Shown here piece after piece: positions 56,253 to 64,000 of a stretch of DNA of 64,000 nucleotides. The first letter of the stretch is position 1. Every line of letters begins with the position of its first letter. The translations under genes and the position numbers were made by a program. Source of the stretch: Trichobilharzia regenti. Lineage: Eukaryota; Platyhelminthes; Trematoda; Strigeidida; Schistosomatidae. The notes beneath the pieces were generated by a model. It was not told the DNA's origin. It made no database searches and worked only from the letters and a program-made list of their open reading frames with translations. The DNA is taken from NCBI GenBank assembly GCA_944472135.2, contig OX235270.1, positions 143,731,632-143,795,631 of the forward strand, written 5' to 3'.

Positions 56253-57430
56253 TTTCACCTACTGAATAGTTTGCCTTAGTGATACATTTCAGTTCATAGA
56301 CAATATTTGTATACTATTCACTGAAACATAGCAATTGATTTAGTAGGGTGTCGTTTCACTTACCACATTAAGTATAAAATCAAACGTTAAAGGTTGATAT
56401 AGTTTATCATCTTACCCCTTCCCCTTAGATAAGGGTTGACTGTTACTATATTAACACTTAAGTAGTCCATTTTTAATAAATGAATATAATGACAGAAAAT
56501 GTGGGTGTGCGTGAAACAAACAGAGGGTGTATGCGGAGGAGCAAAAAAAACTGCCGACGCTATCATACTGATAATGATTAATGATCTATTGCGCATTAGG
56601 TCTGTAGATAATAAGACTGAAAATTACTTTGTTGTCACTGGAACATATATATATATATATCACAGGTTCGTTTTTGTAGACACAGTTCACCTGAACTGTG
56701 TGCTATTAATCAAAGTCACTTATTTCGTATAATAGTTATACTAATAATTCCATTATCATTATATACTTAAGTGTTCTAAATGACAAAAACGTGTCAGTGA
56801 TTTACTGACCCTTTTATTCTGTTTTGGATAATGTCTTATAAGTTTTAACTCTGTGTGTTGCCTGTTTTTAGTGAACGGCAAACATGAAAAATAGTTGTAG
56901 CGCTAGTCAATTTACACTTTATGACTTGTAACCAACTGTGGTGTTTATTTATTTTTTTTTTGCTTGTCAGATTAGTAGAATCCCGCCTTATTGTTGACTT
57001 TTTTTTCACACACAGAAATGTCACGGGATTAGATTCATACTAGCATAGTAATAATATACTGTGGTAGATCCATCAGAAAATTAGTAGAAAATAGCTTTCA
57101 ATGATCAACACTACAGCACACGTCGGCTGAAGTGAATGATATCAAAACAAACTTTGTTTTATTCTGAAGCGTGTCCAATAAGTACAACCCCAGGGCACTA
57201 CACAAAGATACTGGAACAAAAAGCTCACTTCTTTGCATGTAAGATATAGTTTGTTGATGCAAAGTGAAATTATCTTAGCCGTGTAACACATGAAAACTTG
57301 CATATCTGTAGGTTTTAGCCGATATGAGAGGAAACATTTTCTCGTAGAATGAGAACTACCTGATGGCAGAAAAGTAACTGAAATAGGAAGATGTCAATCA
57401 AAATACCATCAATACCACGAAATGACATAT
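56250..57430. other. AT-rich spacer
   Basis: A short TA tract at 56645-56660 and T runs. No gene recognised. Confidence 0.45.
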
Positions 57431-57436
57431 TGAAGT

Positions 57437-57663
57437 AATTTAGTAGATGGTGATTGGCAGTGGAATCCAGGATGACGCGCATTTCGTCCTGTTTGAGACT
57501 CGTCATCTGCATATGCTTGCATTCCCAAGTGAGTGATGGTATTTTCGCTGAGGCTCGAACCCAGTACCCGTAGTTTCAAGCGCCAAAGCGTTATCAACTA
57601 GACTACTTTGGCTACAAGGGCTACTTCTTGTGTAACCGGGTATCAGTAATTATCTAACTCAAT
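57437..57663 (-). mobile_element. Smα SINE, interrupted by a younger insertion at its flank
   Basis: In reverse: flank GTTACACAAGAAGTAGCCCT, A box AAAGTAGTCTAGTTGATAAC, B box GGGTTCGAGCCTCAGC, spacer, hammerhead 57463-57514 and the end CCACTGCCAATCACCATC. At 57648-57663 the flank carries a 16-base direct repeat shared with 57947-57962. Confidence 0.85.
57463..57514 (-). ncRNA. Hammerhead ribozyme motif, Smα copy with C3 to A
   Basis: Core AUGACGA in place of CUGANGA (C3 to A), GAAA intact, helix II GUCU-CAAAC-AGGAC, cleavage triplet AUC before CUGGAU. Helix III has extra bases (GUC). The 5' helix I strand is CAUAUGCAG, which no longer pairs well with CUGGAU. Predicted inactive. Confidence 0.8.
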
Positions 57664-57946
57664 CAAATGAACTGTAGTCAAGATTTGACAGAATAGTTCT
57701 ATAATATTTGGGCGCCGAGTGAGAAGTAGACATTTGTAAAAAATTATATTTGTACAATTTTGTTTATTATACTTGTTAATATTTGTTTTATGAATCATGA
57801 TTGAACAAAATTTTTAAAAACAAAAGATGTTCCTTTTATATATAAACCTGTTATGTTAATTTCGATTAATTTCCCTGAAGAAGTTCGGACCAGATTTCCG
57901 AACGAAACGTTGGAATTACTCATTTCAATATCGCTGAGATTTTACA
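57664..57946 (+). mobile_element. 283-bp insertion with 16-bp target-site duplication
   Basis: Bases 57648-57663 and 57947-57962 are identical (AATTATCTAACTCAAT), and the Smα-associated sequence continues across them, so 57664-57946 is an insertion. It ends in a stem GUUCGG/CCGAAC followed by GAAACGTTGG (57876-57914), the signature of Penelope-like 3' ends with a hammerhead-like fold: CUGAAGA, one extra A, the stem, GAAA. It has no coding sequence, so it is a short truncated or non-autonomous element. The family is inferred. Confidence 0.65.
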
Positions 57947-57963
57947 AATTATCTAACTCAATT

Positions 57964-58088
57964 TGGACTTTCCCATTGACCGACTGGACCGAGGTGCTCA
58001 GCTTTTCCTAGTTGACTTCGAGTTAAGTAATGAGACATCGTCGAAGCATCTGCACAAGGAGCCGACATGTCAATCTGAGACCGCTAGC
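57964..58088 (+). mobile_element. Smα tail fragment
   Basis: TGGACTTTCCCATTGACCGA, then GTCGAAGCATCTGCACAAGG and CGACATGTCAATCTGAGACC, the Smα 3' tail in forward orientation. It probably belonged to a head-to-head Smα pair with 57437, whose forward head has been lost. Confidence 0.7.
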
Positions 58089-58319
58089 GAGGCGGTATGT
58101 CACTCACTAAGAAATAAGATAAGATTAATGAGCATAAAAATTAATAAAATAATGATAATGAATAATAACCTTTCAGTAAAGCGACTTCAAGTCATTTCCT
58201 TGTGAAGGCAAAAAAATGCAGATATTAAGCAACAAATCACTAATTATACATTGCTAAAGTTGTTTACAAAAAGCGGTTTTATTAAAAGTCTGTTGTTTAC
58301 TGTAGCCTGAAATAGAAGA

Positions 58320-58925
58320 ATGGTTGGGTGTGAAGTCAGGAACGTCACCCTATAAAAGCAGATCCCACAAAAGCATAGGAGAAATTATTTTTTATATTGA
58401 CCGTTGCTCTAGGAACTTGATTTTTGTGCTCGCTCGGGAACATCTACTGGTGTGGCTAAATAAAGGTGTAGTAAAAACCATCAACAGTTCGACATTAGAC
58501 CACCTAGTCTAAACCGGACACAAAGCCAGCATTGAAGAATCCTACTGTATCATCTACCAAGTACCAAACAAATTGCCATAAACATCCAAGCACCGCATAC
58601 TCAAAACAGCAGAGGCTATCGCGATTCACCTAGAATAGCAAGTCCAGCCACTACTACTCCCCTGGCCAGCCTTTAGTAGAGGCCATAAATTCATGAATTT
58701 TTATTATTATCTTTCTAATTCTTCCGATACTGTTATGTTGATGCTATCGAACTGTAATCCATTCATATAATTATTGATTCGATGTTGTTTAGACGACATT
58801 AATGTTGTAAGTAACGCTAATTCTTTCACTGTTATGTCTATATAACTGTAGAATCTGATGAAGAGCAGGTTATCGAAAAGAATATTCTTTGTTCAGTAAC
58901 CGTTCTATTGAAAACACTTATACTC
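58320..58925 (+). mobile_element. Penelope-like element 3' end (GIY-YIG endonuclease C-terminus)
   Basis: Open frame 58324-58512 reads REHLLVWLNKG and SSTLDHLV, a stop, then TGHKASIEESYCIIYQVPNK and RILKTAEAIAIHLE. This resembles the C-terminal half of a GIY-YIG domain (EH...HL..TGH...RILKTAEAI pattern) as in Penelope-like elements. The non-coding 3' end matches the palindrome arms (GATGCTATCGAACTGTAATC, GAAGAGCAGGTTATCGAAAA). It has two in-frame stops, so it is dead. A single forward copy, unlike 18070-18932. Confidence 0.7.
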
Positions 58926-59690
58926 TGTTTTAATCGTGAAGACTACCCGAGTCGGCGACAGATGACGTAGTTGACTAATTATTCTCCTTTCAGTGGAAGC
59001 AAACATATAAGATGTAGGCGTATTCAAAGCTTGAATCTCCACTATGTTCCACTTGGGACATGAAAGAATAAAAGAAAAAAATTACATAAGATTTAAGTTT
59101 GTCCTCTTTCGAATCAATTTTCATTGCTATCCTTTGGTATTCAAATTTTTTAGAAGGTAACCAATCAATTGCAAAAGATGAGCTGATGAACACTAACCAC
59201 CTTCGCCTGACTCTGTAGTTATTTAGTCAGAGGTTACAATTGCACACCAGTTTACAATGAACACTAGTCACAAAGAAAAAAGACAACTAAGGAGTAGAGT
59301 TTAAACTCCTGATCAATAAATAATATTTCATCACCTCAAATTTCTTTTTCTTTTTCTTGTTCACGGTTGATTAACTTCATCACTTTGTTCTGTCTTAAAA
59401 TTCGACAGTACAATATCAATTATCAAGCAGTGTTTAACAACATCTCATATTTCACAATAACAAGTGACATTTTTTTTTCTCTCTCTCAAAGACTTAACCA
59501 ATAAACAACACCCATCTGAACACTGATGTTTTTTTAAAAAAAATTTACATCTTGATTGAACTAGTAACAATTTTTTTGTTTTTTAATCACATATTGATTT
59601 GATAAGGGAACAAGAAGAGAATTATTTTTATTTATTTATTTATCACTCATTTTTCGATTCTTTTATCTAGAATAAGCCTGAATTTCAACT
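58926..59690. other. AT-rich sequence upstream of the candidate exon
   Basis: No repeat recognised. It contains T-rich runs and a TTTATTTATTTATT tract at 59628-59643. It would include the promoter and 5' UTR if the exon at 59715 is real, but no TATA or initiator element can be assigned with confidence. Confidence 0.35.
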
Positions 59691-59714
59691 CAACTCAGTG
59701 ACAGACAGGGAGGA

Positions 59715-59998
59715 ATGATGAAACGCAAGCTAACTGATCACTGCTGCCACTACCTCAAGTTGACTCTTTTGTACATATTTTGTGTTTATCTGATAAAATG
59801 TGACCAAGTATCAAATGTTGAAGTGGATCGGAATTCAGACAAATCGTCGTCAAGAACAGTCAATACTACGAAGCTAAGTGAACAGAACAGTAATAAAGAT
59901 GTTCCTGTACATGGTGGTGTTGTCGGTTTACAAGCGGCAGCCGCGGCAGTTTCAGCGGCTGGATTAGTCGGTGGTGGAGTCGGATCATCTGCAAATAA
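59715..59998 (+). CDS. Candidate first coding exon of a secreted or membrane protein (partial)
   Basis: Two adjacent ATGs open a frame of 95 codons. Residues 1-29 look like a signal peptide or signal anchor: a basic start (MMKRK), a hydrophobic core LKLTLLYIFCVYLI (about residues 14-27), then KCDQ. A polar Ser/Asn-rich stretch follows, then an Ala/Gly/Val-rich stretch (residues 68-92). The frame meets GTAAGC at 59999-60004, a consensus 5' splice site, one codon before the stop, so splicing (phase 2) is likelier than a 95-aa protein. No repeat overlaps it and codon use is not AT-driven. The downstream exon is not seen, the family is not recognised, and a chance frame remains possible. Confidence 0.45.
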
Positions 59999-60102
59999 GT
60001 AAGCTAAATTTATTAAAAACAATAATAATGCACCACTATATTTTTGCTCTGACTATAAAGTAATTTATACGTAAAATGATGCTTAAGTACTATTATTATT
60101 AT

Positions 60103-60303
60103 TTCATTCCTCTGCGTTTCCAGAGGAACATAGGATTTTAAACTAAAACTTTGAACGGTTGGGGTTGCTAGCCTCAAGCACAGGCTTCCCTCCTTACCGG
60201 TCTTATAACCAACTTAGCTAGGTATAGGAGTGCTCTGGCTGGGGATCGAAGCCCGATCCACCTGCATGGTTGGCGAGCGTTCTCCCTCGCAATCGCTGAC
60301 TAT
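60103..60303 (-). mobile_element. SINE family C, in the putative intron
   Basis: In reverse: head eroded (CAGCGATTGCGAGGGAGAAC), B box GGGCTTCGATCCCC, body ATACCTAGCTAAGTTGG, GCCTGTGCTTGAGGCTAGC, and 3' end TTAAAATCCTATGTTCCTCTGG. It follows the candidate exon within about 100 bp, which would place it in intron 1. Confidence 0.75.
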
Positions 60304-60635
60304 GCTTCAGTAGAAAACTTGTGGTAATTGAAAAGGTGTCGTAAACTCCAGTTTTGAAAAATAGTCAACTTAATTAATTATGCACTCTCGACTTCTCTAG
60401 ACTCAATGACATCAACTTCTATTGTTAAATATATGTTAAATAAATGTTTGTGTTTCACCTCCAGTGGGTTTCTAGAAACTTATTGGGAACTAATAAAATT
60501 TAAATGTTTCCGATGACAGTAACCTTTGAATACCAGTAGCAAAGCTAAGACACAATTGGTCATTAAAAACTTCTATAGGAAGTCGTCTCGGATACTTGCT
60601 TAACCTGGGAAAGCAAGATAGATAGACATGCAAGC
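60304..60635. other. AT-rich spacer
   Basis: No feature recognised, though 60530-60635 may be the start of the LINE G copy. Confidence 0.4.
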
Positions 60636-61145
60636 AGAGATCTGTAACAGCCATCACAAGAAACATGATTCGAGTTTTCAGCAGTGATGTTAAGTCAGTA
60701 AGTGCTTCCAAATGATTTTCAAAGGACCTGTTACAAATGCGTGATGAAAAGCGTTTCCAGAAGTCTACTGCAGACTTCCACAAATACCATGACTTCACTG
60801 TTTCGATACTGAAGATTGGATGACCTTGCAGAAAGGATAAGTTACAACGAATTCTATCGGTGCAACAAACAAACTAAGAACCTTCGGCCGAACAAATACG
60901 TCGCAGGAAATGAATTGAGATAGATTAGACACACACTGAGAAGCCCATTGAGTGCCATCACGATACACTCCATAGGCCAAGTACACCTCGAATGGTAAAA
61001 GACATCTTCGGCACACAAGGGTTTCATGGAGAAGAATATGTGAGGAGATGTAGTGGGAAGTAGTGGATTTATCTAAAAAAGACTGCAGAGGACTCAGTAA
61101 AGTGTGGATGTGCTCTTGAAGGTCTGTGTTTCACTCGAAACCGAA
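60636..61145 (+). mobile_element. LINE family G (RTE-like), 3' end, diverged
   Basis: ACATGATTCGAGTTTTCAGC (from NKIRIFNTNV), AAATACCATGACTTCACTGT, GGATGACCTTGCAGAAAGGA, GGTTTCATGGAGAAGAATAT (from TWRR) and the end ATGTGCTCTTGAAGGTCTGTG. No (AAT)n tail remains. Many breaks; one of the older G copies. Confidence 0.65.
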
Positions 61146-61263
61146 AAGACGAATATATTAATTAGTATGTAATTGTGTTACCGTGACTTGTTACAGCGTA
61201 ACGGTTTCTTAAGTGATTCTATTTATCTTTCTAGTAACTCTGAAGTGTAAGCGGATAATCTAC

Positions 61264-61455
61264 TAAGTCGGTGGTTCGGTAGAAGAATTCTGTCGATTCG
61301 CGGCTAATACACTTCAAAATCACGCTTAACCGGTAGTAAGCCCTTTAACCACAGAAGGTTAAGCATGAGAATAGCGACCTCACTCAGTAAAAAAACACCT
61401 GTAACCGAAACTTTAAAGCTTGAAGCTTTATGTTCCCTTTAGAAGGCGAAGGAAC
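61264..61455 (+). mobile_element. SINE family C, diverged, forward
   Basis: Head AAGTCGGTGGTTCGGTAGAA (A box), B box lost, body AGGTTAAGCATGAGAATAGC, and 3' end GCTTGAAGCTTTATGTTCCC. Confidence 0.65.
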
Positions 61456-61465
61456 TGTGTGTATC

Positions 61466-61605
61466 ACATAGGGAACCATTGAAAACCAGTAGTGGGGTAA
61501 TCGACAGTTTTTTCATCCTAGTTTGGGACTCATCGGCAGTACTCACCCACTGGTGGTCGAACTCAGAACCTCCAGGTTACAAGTCAAGCTCGTAGACCAT
61601 TCAGT
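61466..61605 (-). mobile_element. SINE family D, left unit of a head-to-head pair
   Basis: In reverse: A box GACTGAATGGTCTACGAGCT, TGACTTGTAACCTGGAGGTT, B-box-like CTGAGTTCGACCACCAG, hammerhead 61497-61552, and tail CTGGTTTTCAATGGTTCCC. Confidence 0.8.
61497..61552 (-). ncRNA. Hammerhead ribozyme motif (SINE D), nearly intact core
   Basis: Core CCGAUGA (only U4 to C differs from CUGANGA), GAAA present. Helix II is GUCC/GGAU with CAAACUA loop, so a G-U pair closes it next to the core. The GUC triplet is present, but helix I (GUACUG against GAUUAC) is disrupted. Predicted inactive. Confidence 0.7.
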
Positions 61606-61700
61606 CCCAAACTAGAATGAAACAGCTGTCCAGTACTCCCCAGTATTCAGTGGTTCACTAGATAATATTAATCCGCAGTCAGACTATAAACAAATGAACT
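61606..61700 (+). mobile_element. SINE family D, right unit of a head-to-head pair (starts in the hammerhead)
   Basis: Starts at GTCCCAAACTAGAATGAAAC, the helix II part of the hammerhead, then AGCTGTCCAGTACTCC and tail TTCACTAGATAATATTAATC. The head and the 5' half of the core are missing because the mirror unit takes their place. Confidence 0.75.
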
Positions 61701-63385
61701 CCCTGCAAACTAGGTCTTGGAGAGATTACATGCACATAATAAAAGCTCTTGCCTATGAGTTACCGAACACTAACGTCCTTACATCTACTAACTGAATAGG
61801 GTTTTATTATTTTCACTCTTCAGTAAAGTATCGATATCAGTTATGTTTATGTTATCATGTTCTGTTTTCTACAGATAAATTCTTTGCTAAGAAAAAATGC
61901 ATAAAACAAATTATTCCATGAGTTTAATTTTGATTTAATTACCATAAGCACTGGAAGACCAATTTTCACGGTTGATCTTGAAGAAGAATGATATGAGTGA
62001 ATAATTTGAATGGAGAGGGTGGCAGACAGTAATATGGTTACTTAAACTTCAACAAACTTCAAGTACCTGCATTTGTTTTTGTTTGAGTTGAGGATTTACT
62101 CCTAAATTCAATTTCATCTCGTTTAATCCATTCACATCATCATCATCACCATAATCACGGTATCTCATTTAACTTATTCAATTATGTGTGTGAGTAGGCA
62201 TTTTCTTCTTATTTGGTATACATAGATGGAGAAGTATTATACAATACTTGTGTTAAGGAATACACTTCCACAACACTTGAGGAATTCACACACATACACA
62301 CACTTATTTGAGTATAAACGATGGATAAATGTTTCGACAAGTGAATCAGATTAGAACAGGTTAATGTGAGAAGTACTTGAAAACTATAGCATTGAACATT
62401 GAGTAGGGAATGTTTATTTGTCCAATGACTAATCTTGTAAGCGGCGGGAAATAAGACTTTTTCTTATTTTTGTGAAAAGAGACGGGTTATAAGAAACAGA
62501 ATGCTGCAATTGAACCTTGTTCTCAGATGAAGAAAAAAGTGAACCGAAAAAAAATGCCAAAAGAAAAAGTAGTATTATTATTATTATTAGTAGTAGTAGT
62601 AGTACTAGTAGTAGCAGTTAAGTGCGTGTGAGAAAATTCAGAGACGAATGAGTCACTAAGATTTGATGATAGATACAAGTGTGAGCAAGCACGTACACAC
62701 GAACACACATGCAGAGGGCATTTTTTTAATGCATCCTTTATGAAAGCAGACAATTATATGAATACTGGTCAGAGTATATTCGACATGTTTTATTGGTTTA
62801 TTTCGCTGGTTTAATTTAATACTTCACTATATAAATATATACTTAGTCACTTTACTCCGTTACTAGCTAGAAAAGGTAACTTTAGAGTGGGTGTACGTCT
62901 ACTCCCTAAAGGAAAGACAACTAACTGAGTCAGCATTCACTACTACTCTAATTCACTTATGATGTTGAGAATTTATACTGCCCAAGGGAAAATTCCCTTT
63001 TTTTCTCTCTCTCTTTTCTTTCATTATGCTGATAATACAAGAAACAGGCAAATAGTCGAATGGATAGGCAAACCGATAAATAAAATGAAAAAAAAGAAAT
63101 AAGAAGAAATTTATTAGATATCTGTCTGAAAAATCTCTATTCATTTATAAATCTATCTATCTATCTATATAGAAATATCGAAAAACTGTTTTTACAATGG
63201 GAAAACAATTCTTATCTCATGTTCATTTAGCTAATTACACGTGGGGTGACTTCGTCTATCTTTGTATTAAGTGAATCTGCTTAGACAATTCTCTCGCATT
63301 TAAATTTTAATGATTATAATTCAATTAGAAGAGATAAACCTTTGGAATACAGTTATAAAATTGAATTTGTAAACAATTCATATAA
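61701..63385. other. AT-rich spacer with ATT/AGT and CTAT repeats
   Basis: (ATT)n to (AGT)n at 62572-62606 and (CTAT)n at 63151-63168. No gene recognised. Confidence 0.45.
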
Positions 63386-63389
63386 AATG

Positions 63390-63665
63390 ATGGTTTGTAG
63401 GGATTTCACAGGTTCGCAGTTCGATCAAAGATTGATGTCATTTAGAGAACTTTTTGAAAATTGGTTCTCTCTACAAACTAATACTTGCAAGTTACAGGAC
63501 TTCTGCATAGACTTCCGTCGCTTAGAGAACAGCTAACTGTTTCGTCAGCCTAGTTTGGGACTCTCCAACAGTACGCACTCACCTTCAAGGTTTGAACCCA
63601 CGACCTTCTGGTTGCAAGGTGCGCTCGTACACCCAGGTAACTACCTACCTGAATAGAGCAAGTCA
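63390..63665 (-). mobile_element. SINE family D, left unit of a head-to-head pair
   Basis: In reverse: head TACCTGGGTGTACGAGCGCA, CCTTGCAACCAGAAGGTCGT, B box GGGTTCAAACCTTGAAGG, hammerhead block near 63535-63575 with UUGGAGA core, and the tail TCAATCTTTGATCGAACTGC. The 64-aa forward open frame is not a gene. Confidence 0.75.
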
Positions 63666-63699
63666 CTAGTGAGCATGTTATTCTCTTTCTTATCAGTGT

Positions 63700-64000
63700 C
63701 TAACTACCAGACAAAATTCTGTTGGGAAGTCATGACCAGTGGTGTTCATCAGGTTGGATGCGAGGAGCACATACTCACCACTGATGACAGTGGCTGGTAG
63801 TGTGGCGCTAAAAATTGCGAGTTTGTAAAAGTTAGAATTCATCCCAGTGGATGAATGGTCAGTGAGCTTCTCTACTAACCCTGAGACCGGGATTTCTATG
63901 CCTGGTGGAATCAAAGGTGTACACTGATGAAGAGTCTTAAACAAACACAAGACAACCGTCTAGTACTCCCAGTTTTTCAGCAGTACTTTAACTTGACCAA
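63700..64000 (+). mobile_element. SINE family D with 5' extension, right unit, runs to window end
   Basis: 5' extension (GTGGTGTTCATCAGGTTGGA, GTAAAAGTTAGAATTCATCC), A box CAGTGGATGAATGGTCAGTG, a hammerhead block at 63920-63970 with AUGAAGA core (C3 to A) and GAAA lost, and the start of the tail. The element may continue past base 64000. Confidence 0.7.

Overview
The window looks like non-coding, repeat-laden DNA from a blood fluke (Schistosoma-type trematode). It is AT-rich with many (TA)n and (CA)n tracts. It carries several copies of the Smα SINE, which has tRNA-like A and B boxes followed by a hammerhead ribozyme and is a schistosome hallmark. It also has fragments of RTE-like and SR1/CR1-like LINEs and of a Penelope-like element. 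The species cannot be fixed from this sequence. There are no bacterial-style operons, rRNA genes or functional tRNA genes, and almost no credible exons, so this is intergenic or intronic DNA.

Layout. 0-6 kb: a head-to-head pair of a hammerhead SINE called family D here, LINE 3' ends (families G and F) and a head-to-head Smα pair. 6-10 kb: a SINE of family B, Smα pieces and a 96-bp TA tract. 10-17 kb: a 180-bp hairpin, then a long repeat-poor stretch with microsatellites and a G-quadruplex motif. 17-18.9 kb: SINE E, SINE D and an 860-bp near-perfect palindrome built from two copies of a Penelope-like 3' end. 20-26.6 kb: LINE G, SINE B, SINE C and an SR1/CR1-type reverse-transcriptase relic. 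28.5-34.9 kb: an unassigned open frame, a head-to-head Smα pair, a head-to-head D pair and two LINE G copies. 36-45 kb: SINEs B, C, D and E, LINE F and two reverse-strand LINE G tails. 45.9-49.3 kb: a dense island of LINE G, six D units, SINE C and Smα. 50-58.9 kb: further LINE G, D, B, Smα and a single Penelope-like 3' end. 59.7-60.0 kb: the best candidate host exon (signal peptide plus a consensus 5' splice site). 60-64 kb: SINE C, LINE G and two more D pairs.

The repeats appear to form an interacting system. Three SINE families (Smα, D and E) have the same plan of Pol III-type boxes followed by a small hammerhead or hammerhead-like fold whose helix III is a loopless palindrome. The D unit at 47848-47995 keeps every canonical hammerhead core base. 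SINEs B and C share a tRNA-like head but have different bodies, and the last ~25 bp of SINE C match the 3' end of LINE G, the usual sign of a SINE using that LINE's machinery. At least eleven loci carry the same element twice, head to head, around a short spacer. Coordinates of repeats are approximate, generally within ±10-20 bp, because they were read by eye.
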